This document shows positions 1 through 11,573 of a stretch of DNA of 64,000 nt, piece after piece. How positions within the stretch are numbered: the stretch's first letter is position 1; every line of letters starts with the position of its first letter. The translations under genes and the position numbers were made by a program. Under the pieces are notes generated by a model. It made no database searches. It was not told the DNA's origin and worked only from the letters and a program-made list of their open reading frames with translations. The DNA is from Cadophora sp. MPI-SDFR-AT-0126 (Eukaryota > Ascomycota > Leotiomycetes > Helotiales > Ploettnerulaceae). The DNA lies in the NCBI GenBank assembly GCA_020747065.1, contig JAGMVK010000018.1:186001-250000 (forward strand), read 5' to 3'.

Positions 1-883
1 CATGACGGTCAGTTGCTGTTGAGAGAGAAGTGCTACACAAGACCACGTACCTCCATTTCCATCAACGATGCGATCTCCATGATCTTTCCTGTCACTGCTG
101 CTGCTGTTTGCCGGAGGAGACACTCCTCCATCTCTCGCAAACACTGTCTTCTCCGCCATTGCTCTGTAGTGACTGGTCAGGTGACTTGCTGTTGATGAAT
201 AAAATCAAAGTATACGCATGAACAAAAATTTTGAATGGGTTGTGTGCACTCAGACCCACAACGGTGACGGCTTAGTAAAAACTAAGTAACGACCGGCTTG
301 GAAATATCCAAGCTATGGAAAAGACCCAGATGGCCATCGACTCACAGCGAAAACATGCATATTTATCAATCGGCCAGCTGCATCCAAACCAAAATTTTCC
401 ACAGGCGATGCTATTGCAACATTCTAGGATATATATTCGTCATCTACGCTTCAAGGTATTAGTCTTGGTACAGAAAATCTCGATCAAGCGAACTTTTAGA
501 AGTCTGATGTTGTTCGGTCCTGTTACGTTATTGGTTCCACTACGGACCGAACCGAGAGACGGTCGAAATGTCGTGCTCGGAACTCTCCCTCGCCACTGGA
601 TACCGCCAAAGGCCCAAGGAAAAAATATTCAATAATCTCATCAGCTCTTCCGAGTCAACCCATTCCGCAAAGCCTCCTTTTGCGGATATCGTCGGGTACG
701 GAACTTCTAGAAGCCCGCCACAATGACACAGTAAACACCTATCCGAGTAAGCAAATTTTACTACCTTCCTCGTTGTCTCGCCGTCGCCGAAAGCACGAGC
801 TTCGACATCGTCAAGGCTCAAAATCCTTCGGCTAGAAGCTTACCACCTTCCCATACTATCCTGCCATGCCCGGTTCTCACGCC
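1..883. other. Left-edge intergenic DNA
   Basis: No gene is supported here. A 106-codon plus-strand frame (315-635) opens with ATG but has no recognisable domain, signal or splice context. A 93-codon minus frame (540-821) opens only on TTG. The stretch lies 3' of the MFS gene and probably holds its 3' UTR just left of 884. Confidence 0.5.
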
Positions 884-3133
884 TCAAAGTCGGTGTTCCT
901 TAATACATACAGCCGCCAAGAGAGCGACAGTAGACCCGATTAGCGATACTCCTGTTTGATGTCAGCACGCCATGCAATGAGGCAATCCGTCTGACAGTCT
1001 CACCATGTGTGTACGTGAGACAACGAACATATGCCTCGGTGACAAGTTGGCCAAGACGCCCTTCCAGAGACCGCACGTATTCAATATCTGACAGCGCCTT
1101 GGAGATAATCTGCACTATGCTTAGCATCAATATCATCATACGGCCGGGCAATTTCTATACCTGATCCATCCCATCCATGCCCTCTAGTGATATCTGCAGC
1201 TGTTTTCGTAAAGTGCCCTGTAGGACAGCGGCAGCGATGCTGAGACCTCCAACCATTCCGATGTTGGAACTGAGATATAATCCGGAACTTGCAATGGCCA
1301 TTTGGCTGGGATCTACACCTGCGGTGAGAGCAATGAAAGTCACACCAAGAGCGATTCCATTTCCGAAGCCGCCCGGAACGATGTAGAGCGACTCTAGGAA
1401 GGAGGTATGACCGTGCCAACGTGCTAGCATCAAAGTGTACGACATAGTAGCAAAGATGGCGCCCAAGATGGAAACACATTTATATCTTCCTGTTCTGGGT
1501 GATGTTAGTTGCAGTCTGCATTGGGGGAGGATAGGCCGTACTTCCGAATGATGTACCCTGTAAGAAGTCCCCCAACACAATTCCCAAGGACGGATGGCAT
1601 CAAGTGCGCTCCAGCGTTCGTCAAAGTGGCATGTGCTGTTATCTGAAAGTATATAGGAACTAACATCATCATCTGTCGATCGTCAGATCTCCACCCTTGT
1701 CCCGCTGTGTAACACTTACAGCTCCTTGTGCACCAGTCTGGAAACAAAGATTGATATACGACGTAATCACATCTCGATTCAACAAGAGCCTCAATGGAAA
1801 TATAGGCTCTTTTGCGAAAAACCCTTCCATAAGCACGAACAAACTCAGGCTTGCCGTCGATGCTGAAAATAGCCCCAATAGCGTCGGATCCGTCCATGGC
1901 ATTCTCTGCCCACCTAAATCTAGAACCAAGAGTCCGCAAACAATCGATAGAGATAGAAATATTGCGCCGAGAAAGTCGATACGTTTCAATTTCGAGACTT
2001 GGGATTGTGCAGGTCCCTCGTCTTTCGAGGAGATGTCGAGCTTCCAGGCGACCAGTGCAAGAGCGAGGATAGTTGGGGGACATTGTCCAAGGAATGACCT
2101 GCGACATTCGTCAGCTGCTATCAGGGCACACGGCGTGAATACAAACATCCGCCATCCCACAGTATCCGTCAGGTATCCGCCAATTGGTCCTCCCAAACTT
2201 CTACCAGATGTTGCGGCGATGTTGGCATAGCCTCTCCAGGAAGCAACCTCTCGGATTGGTACCAAGTCTAAGGATGTCAGTTCAGCAAGAGAAATGAAGG
2301 CCCCTTGAATCTGACCTGCAATAACAATCGAGACAAGACAATGTATCCCGGCTCCACCAACACCTGCCAAAACTCTCCCAAGAATGACTTGCTGGAGCGA
2401 TTGCCCCAATCCGCTACAAAGAGATCAGTCTGGGGTTCCCGGGAGGCCCGTGGCAGATATCTCGCTGCGCCGGCGTCTCTTCAGAGGGAAGTGCGTACCA
2501 AATAGCACATCCAATAATGAAAAAGCCATACGACACAAGAATTGAACTTTTCCTTCCATAGATATCGCTAAACTTTCCATACTAGCACTCAAATCAATTC
2601 TGAGTGATCTAATCAGGATTGGAGACTCACAAGAGACTGAGTAGCACACATCGCCAGCGTATACGAAGTTATTAACCATCCTGCACTTTCCAAATCGTTG
2701 AACTCGCTGCTAATCGTCCCACTGGTAGCCAGGACCAGAGATCCATCTGCATTGGCGATGAATACACCTTGGGAAGTTAGGTCAGCTAGGCTCTGACAGC
2801 AGTTAAGGTAAGAGGTCTTGGCCGATGTCGTTCAATTGACAAGTTCAGGAAGTCAAACTTCAGGAAAAATTCGTGATAGAGAAACTCACCGATCAACAAA
2901 ATCGATATGATCCCCGCGACATTTTGTGGTTCCTTCTTCTGAGACCCATCCTTGTCGAGCAACCCCTCGATGCATGCCTCCACATCGGAGACATTGCTGC
3001 ACGACTGGTCACATCTCACTGGCCTCGTACTCGACAACTCTGCTTTCAACAGGGGCGTCCTCTCGTCGACCTTAGGCTGCTTGATCATCCTAGTGTTCTC
3101 ATTGGCGAAACTTGGGTTCAGCGAGCACCTCAT
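884..3133 (-). CDS. MFS drug/basic amino-acid transporter, DHA2 (Vba/Fnx-like)
   Basis: Major-facilitator proton antiporter of the 14-TM DHA2 class, predicted to move drugs or basic amino acids across the plasma or vacuolar membrane. I read about nine exons. The acidic dileucine motif DERTPLL is near the N-terminus. MFS motif A is YGKFSDIYGRK, motif B is LGRVLAGVGGAG, and antiporter motif C is the GRSLGGPIGGYL region followed by TVGWR. One intron falls in the next helix, where joining gives WRMSFLGQCP as expected for the family. The last two introns are 1110-1160 and 952-1003; the latter ends in TGCTGACATCAAACAG. With both removed the protein ends in a normal final helix (HGVSLIGSTVALLAAV) and KEHRL, stop at 884. 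The start is the ATG at 3133; an in-frame ATG at 3088, just before the dileucine motif, is an equally good candidate. The family is clear; the substrate is not. Confidence 0.88.
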
Positions 3134-4917
3134 TATCTCAGTTGCACTTAGTGAAGTATGGTGACTTTTGGGATGTGAATGGTGTGATCAAAACCGCGCG
3201 GGGCACCTTAAACTTATATTACAGAGATTGGCACCACCCAAAGACATATGACTGGCAGTGCGTTCCTAGTTGATTGGAATTATCACTTCGAGTTTCTTCA
3301 TGTACTGCACTAGCCGTGACGCGGAGATATGCGGGCAGGGTGGAGTCTTCTCTTCGATGCTGCACATGGAAAATGTCAATCGGCGAGCGCAGCCAGAATC
3401 TACTTGTGGCAGAGGAGTGAGGCAGGAAGTCACTCGTGAGAGCCAATTGCCGAGCCCAAGTCCTATACCGGACGAGACTCCTCAACGAATGTCCAAGGAC
3501 AACGCCTCTCAAGGACAAGGGTGGTAGGCAGCACAGATAGGAAAACTCGGGTAGTCATGCTTGTATTGCTCTGTTCTGCTCTGCAAACTTTGATGCGTGT
3601 GCATTCTTGGCTGGCCGGCCTGGCCTAGCTTCTGCATGTTCAAGGTTTCAACATTGTTGATCTTAATTGGTGGGTAGAGGAAAGAGCCGGTACTCCCGCT
3701 GCGAGAGCATTTGCTAAGAAGCGATGGTGCGTTTGGATTGAAGTTCTCTGTCTGCGAGACAGCATAAACTTTTTGACGACGGCATGGGCTCTACTGGGGC
3801 GTGTGTGGAGGACTCTCGATCTGTCCCCAGTTTTGTGGCTCTCTTGCGGCGATCTTGTTGCAAGGCACCAATCTATTGGCCGCCTTGTACAAAGGATTGA
3901 GATGTAGCCCAGTAAAACTTACCTAATAGGAGTGGGATTGAGGCAAAAGAGCAACATGTGTATATTTCGTCGGGGCTGGAGAGAACAAGGGTCCGGTTCG
4001 CAAAAAACTGGCAGTGAAAGGAACGCTAGTTCGGGCGAAGACACGAAGTCCGGACAGTACTATGCTGGGAACATCAATTGAAACTGTTTATTCCGCACTC
4101 GATGGATAGGGGCTGAAGCTCTTATCTGAAGATACCAAGTACATCATGATTGGGCTGGGACATCTCATGCCAGCTGCATCATTTGTAAGCATGGCAAAAA
4201 CTCTTATCTTTCATCACGTCTGGAAACGTTCAGACATGGTAACAGCGCGGAGTCGACTGAAGTTTCCCCGGCCTTACCCATCAGTCAGTGGTGCTTTACA
4301 TTGACGACTGAACCTATGGAGGTGGTTGCTGTTTGCATGTGAGCAATGGCCCGTTTTGAGGTCCATGGTTAAGTGATATGGTTGCATACATGCACCGACC
4401 AGCCTTGTGGGGTATTGCCCGATCATCAGCCCAAACTGTGATCCTGTATATCTCAATAACATTCAGCTCCATCTTGGTGCATGCTTCATGCTCAAACCCC
4501 AAATTACAGCCAGTTACTTTGCAACCGAGGGAGCCGGAATGACCCTATTCTTATCTTATCACAGTATGTACAGTACTGTACTGTAGAAAGATAAGACCGG
4601 GATTCCATATTAGGGAAGTCGAGCCTAGCAAGTCGCCCCGGCTTGCTTCGCGGTCCGAAATTTTTGGTCACCAGCTCCGGAACGTGGGTTGAACACGAGT
4701 ATGTTGTGTTGTACAAGAGGTTGTTTTTTCCATTCAATGTTCTTGCGATATTTGCTGAAGGTAGGCCAAGGTGCAGACTCCATCCGAATGCCCATTTTGC
4801 ATCCACGATCTCTAGACTCCGCATAATGCCTTCCTGTTCCAACCCAACCCCTAATGTAACGCCAGATCATGCATGCCCATATTGATTCCCCTGGTATTTA
4901 TTCCCTCGCACCTGTCT
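3134..4917. other. Intergenic, divergent/upstream region
   Basis: About 1.8 kb upstream of the MFS gene and 3' of the WW-domain gene. Several open frames of 60-112 codons exist on both strands, but they start on non-ATG codons or lack any protein-like pattern. I support no gene. The MFS promoter should lie just right of 3133. Confidence 0.5.
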
Positions 4918-5781
4918 CTAATCCCGTAGCCATGCTCTCCGCTTCTCTTCTTTCTTCTGTTTCCTCTTCTCCTTGAACTGCTTCAATTCCGCCTTCGAGA
5001 CCTTCTTTCCACTACGTTCAGCCTTCAGACTCCTTCCATCATGACTATTCGCGGCAGCGTCGACGTCGAAGAAGGCATTCATCTGCCGCCTGCTCTTATT
5101 CTCGTCGTTGAAGTTCTCCGGGTTCAAATCTGCTGCTTGATATCTGCCAGTGAATCTGTTGAAGGCAGCGGTGGCTGTGTACTGAGCTGCGGGGTCTATA
5201 GCTTGGGCAGGATCTGCTTCTGGTGCACTGGATTGCGCGTACCAAGCAGTTGGATCGTAGTCGCCGTGAATTGCTGGATTGTAGCCGGTTGTAGGAGGAC
5301 CAGCTGGAGCTGTCTCTACTGGGAGAGGGGCTTCAACGCCTGGTGGGCCAGGTTGAGCAACTTCGGGGACACGAGGATTTGTCCACTGTGTTGCGCCTGT
5401 AAACCGATTGTAAAAATAGAAAGCTTGCGCAGTCTCTTCCCATACCGGCGCCCACCCATCATCCTCCTGTGTCGCAGCTGGTGGCGGTTCGGCAGGCAAA
5501 GGGGGGAGGTCTTCGTTTGGAAGAGGTGGAGCGTCTTCAGTCGTAGAAGGTGGTGTTTGTTTGCTCGCGGCTTGGGGTTCAGTCGCTGTTGAGGGATCCA
5601 GTTCTCCTTCACTTGCCTCCCCATCTTCATGATCTGACGAATCTCCAGGCTTCCGCGACCCGTCAGCTTCCTGTTGCTGTATCTCTGCCACCGTATTCTC
5701 CTTTGGCGATGTATCCCCAGTCAAAGGTTGGGCCGAGGCATGAATATCATCCTCCTCGCGTTCACTTGCAGCTGAAGCCAT
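4918..5781 (-). CDS. WW-domain protein with basic C-terminal tail
   Basis: Single-exon protein of 287 residues if it starts at the ATG at 5781 (MASAASERE); the frame extends eight codons further only to a TTG. Acidic, Pro/Glu-rich N-terminal half with poly-proline blocks. A WW domain lies at about residues 107-140: first Trp in DDGWAPVWEE, the FYFYNRFTG core, second Trp in TQWTNPRVP. Tyr-rich middle section, and a highly charged C-terminus (KAELKQFKEKRKQKKEEKRR). WW domains bind proline-rich peptides. The layout, with one WW domain and a Lys/Glu-rich C-terminal helix, is typical of fungal nuclear or RNA-processing WW proteins, but no specific ortholog is assigned. The 280 bp to the next gene holds a CACGTGATG element near 5957. 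Confidence 0.85.
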   Translation of the reverse strand: MASAASEREEDDIHASAQPLTGDTSPKENTVAEIQQQEADGSRKPGDSSDHEDGEASEGELDPSTATEPQAASKQTPPSTTEDAPPLPNEDLPPLPAEPPPAATQEDDGWAPVWEETAQAFYFYNRFTGATQWTNPRVPEVAQPGPPGVEAPLPVETAPAGPPTTGYNPAIHGDYDPTAWYAQSSAPEADPAQAIDPAAQYTATAAFNRFTGRYQAADLNPENFNDENKSRRQMNAFFDVDAAANSHDGRSLKAERSGKKVSKAELKQFKEKRKQKKEEKRRAWLRD

Positions 5782-6062
5782 GTTGTTGCAAGGCCAATGC
5801 GCCAATACTCCGTAAGTCCTGACAAAGGAAAGGGGTCAATTTTGACAATGTATACGTGATCCGGAGTGTTCAGCAATGAAAAGGAGAATTAGAGGTAGTT
5901 GTCGATGTTCGTCACGCATTTCCGGTATGGCGCTAAGAAAATACTAGCGCGTTCTACCACGTGATGCTTCTAATGAGGCTGAAAGCTTTGAGTCAATGAG
6001 GTGCTGGACGAGAGTGAAGGAGCATGAGGTGAGGATGTTATTACACTTCAATTATACAATAT

Positions 6063-8075
6063 CTATCTAGTTGCTTTCAGTGCCGCTTCAGCTCTTACAA
6101 TAGCATTCCTCGCTTTCTCAAGCGCAGCGTCGTCAACCAAAGCAGGCTTCTTCTCCTTCAGCACATCCCCAACCACACCCTCAACAGCCCTCACGCATTT
6201 CCGGCCCTCTTCTCGTACTTCTCCCTCCCAGAACTTCCTTGCTATTTCCCATTTCCCTTGCATTCTCCTCAAGCTCCACACAATGCCGAATGCTGCAACC
6301 CCTCCTGCTTCGTAGAGAGTAGTTGTGATGGAAGAGAAATACATCAGACCAGCGAATGCTGATGCAAGTGACGATGTGCTTAATGTTTGGAACACGAGCT
6401 TCTGCGCCAGTGCTTGCAGTGCTGGAATTGTTTCCTGTGACAGATATGCTCGAGTCACTGGTATATGAAGAGGCCAGGGCCGTGGCTTGATTCCCGCATG
6501 TATCAGATCTTTTGGTGCCTCGACCAAATCTCGAATTTTTGGAGGTCTTGGTTCTGAGCCGACTGTTGCTCCTACACTCGTCTCTTCGATGGGTTTGTAT
6601 GCCCAATTCTTGGGAGCTACCTCAAGATCTTTCAGAACGCCGGCTTGTGCTATGCGGCCTGCAAGATAGATGACTTCCTTCTCCGCGCTGGTGAGGAATC
6701 GTTGAGTCAGAATATCAGAGGCAATCATCGAAACATCGTCAACTCGCCAGAACAGCTTCCACCATCCCAATTTTCGCCACCTTTGACCATTGAATGCAAT
6801 ATCAAGCTCGTCTCTGAGCTCGGTATGCGCATTCTCAGCCCACGCAGTCAGGCCCGCCCTTAAAGCTACAAGGTCTGAAGAAGGCACACTCTTTGACAGA
6901 GCTAACCCCCATTGTCTGCTTTGCTCTGCTTCAATTGCTATGCTAGCATTTCTGAGTAGCGACTCCACGAGCTTCCTTACCGGTGCCTTCATTTTTCCGT
7001 CCGTAGGAGCAGTCCCTAATTTGATCCACTCCAAGATATTTGGTACTGCGCTCTTGAACCACGTCTCTTCGTAAATCAAAGCATTGTCGACACTCTCCCG
7101 AAAAGATTTGATGGCTTCAACTGCCAATGAAATGTCTATCGCCTGAAAAGGGAGGGCATCTTCTTGTACCGCGCGGAGGTCAATCGCTGTGCGAATAACA
7201 TCTGGATCGCTATCGATTGGGTAGTTCAATAGCGATGCAGCCCCGAGGATACCTTGCGACAGAATCAACGACTTATGAACCGGAGTTGTCACAGGTGTAT
7301 ATCTCCCAGTGTTCGACGTGGGTATCTCCATAGTAGGGACCAGAACTGCCTCCGTGAATTGCCCTTCCAGGCTGCCTGATGTCGGAGGGTCCATCTCCAA
7401 GACCAAAATCTCCAATCTATGCCCATTCAACGCCGGCGACGAGACATGCAACTCCTGCACCAGTCTATTTCCCTGCAAAGTCTCTTCTGCACCATTGTGC
7501 CCGACCTGGAGGAATATTGGCCGTCCACCTTCTGTGTCCGCAAGTAGGACCCTTTCCCATTCCTCTTCGGTCTTCAATGGATCAGCGACAAGTAGCCTGA
7601 GAAGTTCCTTCGCTTTCTTCAGGGAAGCGCCACCATCTGCAGTCCCCAAAATAGCTATCCTGATCGTTTCGTCTCCAGCTTCTTGTGCCAGGCCTCGAAG
7701 AGCAAGTTGGAGCCTCGAAATATTGACGTAGCTTGATGCATGTTTCTGTATATCGAGAAGGGCATCTCGCAGTCCAATTCGAGGGGGGGGCAGTGGAGAT
7801 TTAGAAATGGAATCAACTGCAGATGCGCTTTGCAGATTGGATTGCAGGCGTGCTTGGAATCGAGGTTGTCGGAGTGAAGGTCGTCGTGGAGGAGGTCGCA
7901 GACTTCTCGAGGTGGAGCAGATTGGACATATTTGCTGGCACTGGGGAGGAATTGACAGTCTAATTGATCTAGACTGCCCAATTGCAACCCGGGGTATTCG
8001 TGGAGGCATGGTGATGCTCGAGAGAGGAAAGGTTTCTTGGTTTGGAGCTTTCGCTAGTACTGAATTGCGCCTCAT
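6063..8075 (-). CDS. Mmc1-like mitochondrial dynamin-superfamily pseudoenzyme
   Basis: Intronless frame of 670 codons. The first ATG is at 8075, but the in-frame ATG at 8009 begins MPPRIPRVAIGQSRSIRLSI, a good Arg/Ser-rich mitochondrial presequence, so 8009 may be the true start (648 residues). The body is mixed alpha/beta with long helices. Near the C-terminus two hydrophobic segments (around SSLASAFAGLMYFSSI and AGGVAAFGIVWSLRR) form a hairpin, followed by KWEIARKFWEGEVREEGRK. This layout fits the fungal Mmc1 family, reported in fission yeast as an inner-membrane, dynamin-superfamily-like pseudoenzyme working with MICOS in cristae architecture. I see no GxxxxGKS P-loop, as expected for a pseudoenzyme. 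The assignment rests on remembered family features, not a search. Confidence 0.7.
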   Translation of the reverse strand: MRRNSVLAKAPNQETFPLSSITMPPRIPRVAIGQSRSIRLSIPPQCQQICPICSTSRSLRPPPRRPSLRQPRFQARLQSNLQSASAVDSISKSPLPPPRIGLRDALLDIQKHASSYVNISRLQLALRGLAQEAGDETIRIAILGTADGGASLKKAKELLRLLVADPLKTEEEWERVLLADTEGGRPIFLQVGHNGAEETLQGNRLVQELHVSSPALNGHRLEILVLEMDPPTSGSLEGQFTEAVLVPTMEIPTSNTGRYTPVTTPVHKSLILSQGILGAASLLNYPIDSDPDVIRTAIDLRAVQEDALPFQAIDISLAVEAIKSFRESVDNALIYEETWFKSAVPNILEWIKLGTAPTDGKMKAPVRKLVESLLRNASIAIEAEQSRQWGLALSKSVPSSDLVALRAGLTAWAENAHTELRDELDIAFNGQRWRKLGWWKLFWRVDDVSMIASDILTQRFLTSAEKEVIYLAGRIAQAGVLKDLEVAPKNWAYKPIEETSVGATVGSEPRPPKIRDLVEAPKDLIHAGIKPRPWPLHIPVTRAYLSQETIPALQALAQKLVFQTLSTSSLASAFAGLMYFSSITTTLYEAGGVAAFGIVWSLRRMQGKWEIARKFWEGEVREEGRKCVRAVEGVVGDVLKEKKPALVDDAALEKARNAIVRAEAALKATR

Positions 8076-8184
8076 GAATCAGGCATGAATGTCCATTTTG
8101 GTGAAGACTACATTTGGAATGGAAAAGCCTATTCCAACATCACTCATTTGGTACTTTTCAAATTTTACTATGTAGATTGATATA

Positions 8185-8799
8185 CTACTTCTGTAATGCC
8201 ATGCCGCCAAACGCCCTGTCCAGTTCATCCCCTTCTCCATTCGATGCCACGACGGGAGCATTTTGTAGGCTTGATGCTTCAGCACTTGATACATCAACAT
8301 CCATCAAATTGCTCTGTGACTGCCCAGCTTCTGCTTTCCTCTCTGGTTCCAAAATTCTTGCTTCACTATCTAACCAGCCTGGCGCCACCCTTCTCTTCTC
8401 TGCCAGATCCCTCGCTGTAATATACTCTTCCCATGCTTTCAACTCCTTATCTGCATCATCCTGGACTTTCTGAATATAGGCTTGCAGAGCTTTGCATGAC
8501 GCAATGATATCGTCTGGATGTGCAGCATGTCCGGAGGAAGATACGACGTACGGGGTCTTCTCGTCGCCAGATGAGGGTGCTCCAGTAGAAGACGGCGGTA
8601 ATGACGAGGGCAGTGTCTTGTAAGTATACGGAAGGGTAGTTGCAGTAGGAAGAGAGACGAATGGAGACACAGTTAGAGGCACTTGGGCCAGCAAAGGATG
8701 GGTACCTGTGGGTAGTTAGATCTGGTACACGATGCTTGATGCTCGGATGAGGGATCGTGAACAGGAGGGGTAACACAGATACGTACGATTGTCGTGCAT
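8185..8799 (-). CDS. Small conserved fungal protein, function unknown
   Basis: Two exons. The coding part of exon 1 is only 13 nt (ATG at 8799, MHDN plus one base). The intron is 8706-8786 (GTACGT donor, CTAACTACCCACAG acceptor), and exon 2 runs to the stop at 8185, giving about 177 residues. The join reads MHDNRTHPLLAQVPLTVSP. This is the only phase that fits both sides, because the longer upstream frame opens on TTG. Features: a Pro/Ser/Thr-rich N-terminal third, a helical segment (KALQAYIQKVQDDADKELKA) likely to form a coiled coil, and a short C-terminal motif DRAFGGMALQK. No known domain. It lies 110 bp upstream of the Mmc1-like gene on the same strand. Confidence 0.75.
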
Positions 8800-9726
8800 G
8801 CTGGGCTTCGATAGCTTGTAGATTTGAGTCCAAAAACGCTGCAAGTAACCGCTGAGCGCTCAGTCTCAGAAGCCTCGAGGGTACCGTATCTTACAGTCCT
8901 TGAATGGACGATCCGCAGTCTGATGATGCAGCTCTGATGCAGCCCTACTGTCGAATGCCTATTTGGGGGCTAGCCCAGCACAGCCCTATCGGGTAAACTT
9001 GGATGTTGGTGGTTGGGCTCAACCTCGACCAACTTAGTAGCAAATTGTAGCTATTGGGGGCTTGCTTGTCGCTGGTCATGAATCGCTCAGGGTTGGCTGG
9101 AGCTATGAAAATGGTACCTCGGTATCGTGTATCGTATTGAGTGGTGTCTCAGATGAGTTGTCACTCATACAGTAGTTTTCGTTTTCTTCCCTTCTCTTCC
9201 TTTCCTTTCCCCAGACCAACTCCAGCCCAGTTCAGGCGCTAGCGGACACTAGCGGGAAGTCAAAATCAACACCTCACCTCACCTTACCTCCCCAGCTCCC
9301 AGCCAGCTGTGGCTCGCCGCCTTGTTTGAGCCTCAGTCAAGTCCCAGTCCAGTCCAGTCCAGCCCGCTTGTGAACGAACCTCTCCACGACATCCCCTCTT
9401 CGTCCAAACATCGCAGCTCAGCCCTGCGCCCCACCACCAAAATACAAAATATCACCGTCGCAGACTCGAGTATCAACAGCCTCGAACAGTGCGGCCGATA
9501 AAGACGACGATAACGACTACTTCGATTGCTTTTGCGTTGTCCAAGCGGCCCCTGATTTGCGCGTGTGCCTGACGACATTTGCCTTCCTCGGCCCCCAAAA
9601 AAGATTACTGCCCCCTGAATACTCAATAATCGCGAAACATCAATACATTACCAACTGGATCTGAGGCTCAGGATAATAACATCAAAACCCGCCAACCCCG
9701 CCACCCTTTACTTCTCCTCCTCCATC
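8800..9726. promoter_or_regulatory. Divergent intergenic region, calcineurin promoter side
   Basis: About 0.93 kb between divergently transcribed genes. The 300 bp before 9727 are pyrimidine-rich, with CACCTCACCTCACC-type runs around 9270-9295, a short CAGTC tandem near 9345-9360 and CTTCTCCTCCTCCATC directly before the ATG, typical of fungal housekeeping 5' leaders. No TATA box is obvious. No ORF here is convincing. Confidence 0.45.
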
Positions 9727-11573
9727 ATGGACGAGGAACAGAGAGATCAGCTCCCTCCTGGGCTTGATCCTGCCCACCTCGACAATGCCGTGAGAGCGAT
9801 CCAAACCAAGAAGCCGGTTCCCACCATCGACTTCACTTTACACACTATGGAGGATGGCCAGCAGGTCAGCACATTGGAAAGAGTCTGCAAAGGTACTTGC
9901 TTCCACAATCTGCCCCGCAGACCTCTCTAGCCATCAGACTCCTAACAGCTTGATATCAGATGTTCAAGCTCCTGCAATGCACCCTCCAACCAACGAGCAA
10001 TTCTTCTCCCCACAAGACCCAACCAAGCCAAACTTAGCCTTTCTCAAGCAACATTTCTACCGAGAAGGTCGTCTGACTGAGGAGCAAGCGTTGTATATTC
10101 TTGAGGAAGGAGGCAAAGTCTTGAAGCAGGAACCCAATCTTTTGGAGATGGACGCGCCCATTACTGTCTGTGGAGATGTCCATGGCCAATACTACGACTT
10201 GATGAAGCTCTTCGAAGTTGGTGGAGATCCAGCAGAGACAAGATACCTTTTCCTCGGAGACTATGTCGACCGAGGATACTTCAGTATCGAATGTGTGCTC
10301 TACCTCTGGTCATTAAAAATCTGGTATCCAAACACCCTGTGGCTTCTTCGTGGAAACCACGAGTGCAGGCATTTGACCGACTACTTTACGTTCAAGCTTG
10401 AGTGCAAGCACAAGTACTCGGAGAAGATCTACGAAGCTTGCATGGACTCTTTCTGTGCTCTTCCACTTGCTGCTGTTATGAACAAGCAATTCTTGTGCAT
10501 TCACGGCGGTCTGAGCCCAGAACTACATACTCTGGATGATCTCAAGTCGGTACGTGCTCGTTGGGCTCCTGCGTGAATGAGACTAACCTACCCAGATTGA
10601 CCGTTTCCGGGAACCTCCTACCCATGGACTGATGTGCGATATTCTTTGGGCTGATCCACTCGAGGAGTTTGGTCAGGAGAAGACTTCCGAGTACTTCGTC
10701 CATAACCATGTTCGAGGTTGCTCATACTTCTTCTCCTACCCTGCTGCATGCAATTTTCTCGAGAAGAACAACTTGCTTTCGGTCATTCGCCCATGAAGCC
10801 CAAGATGCTGGGTATCGTATGTACAGAAAGACTCGGACTACAGGATTTCCTAGTGTGATGACCATCTTCTCCGCGCCTAACTACCTTGACGTCTACAACA
10901 ACAAGGCCGCCGTTCTGAAGTACGAGAACAATGTCATGAACATCAGACAGTTCAACTGCACTCCTCATCCGTACTGGCTACCAAACTTCATGGATGTGTT
11001 CACATGGTCGCTGCCTTTCGTCGGCGAGAAGATCACCGACATGCTTATTGCGATTCTGAGTACATGCTCGGAAGACGAGCTTAAGGATGATGCTACTCCT
11101 TCCACTGTCTCTCCAGGCCCAGTATCTCCACCAATCAATGCCAACTTAGACCCAGATTCGATTGAATACAAGAGACGGGCAATCAAGAACAAGATTCTCG
11201 CCATTGGCCGTCTTTCCAGAGTTTTCCAGGTATTGAGAGAAGAGTCAGAGAGAGTCACAGAGTTGAAGACAGCATCTGGAGGCAGGCTTCCAGCTGGAAC
11301 ATTGATGCTTGGTGCTGAGGGCATCAAGAATGCCATCAGCAGTTTTGAAGATGCACGAAAGGTTGATTTGCAGAATGAGAGACTTCCACCAACTCACGAG
11401 GAGGTTGCCAGACAGAGCGAGGAAGGTCGAGCACAGGCATTGGAGCGTGCCAAAGATGCGGCGGATAATGACAAGGGACTGCAGGCACTGTCTAGACGTC
11501 TCAGCACGTAAGCCATTCTTCACCGATTTTGAGATGAAGCTAACAGTTTAGTGACCGAAAGCGATCATCGTAG
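9727..11573 (+). CDS. cnaA: Calcineurin (PP2B) catalytic subunit A, frame broken as read
   Basis: Ca2+/calmodulin-dependent Ser/Thr phosphatase, the catalytic partner of calcineurin B. Exon 1 ([12 protein letters not shown]) ends at KG before a GTACTT intron. Exon 2 carries the metallophosphatase motifs [19 protein letters not shown] and [13 protein letters not shown]. Intron 10550-10595 follows LKS. The next exon has [19 protein letters not shown] and [13 protein letters not shown]. Further on are a calcineurin-B-binding helix ([16 protein letters not shown]), the calmodulin-binding stretch ([19 protein letters not shown]) and an autoinhibitory-like segment ([18 protein letters not shown]). 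A final intron after RRLST gives a short TDRKRSS end, stop at 11573. Around 10787-10796 the conserved [13 protein letters not shown] motif is split between frames: two bases appear to be missing and an in-frame TGA results. See the finding on whether this is an error or a lesion. The family call is certain. Confidence 0.93.

Noticed and set aside
5041..5592. 183-codon plus frame over the WW-domain gene
   Set aside because: Antisense shadow of the WW-domain coding sequence; Cys/Trp-rich without a domain.
10669..10795. Alternative exon reading the ORF from 10669 as a separate calcineurin fragment
   Set aside because: Its first about 40 codons are out-of-frame translation of conserved calcineurin sequence, not a new start.
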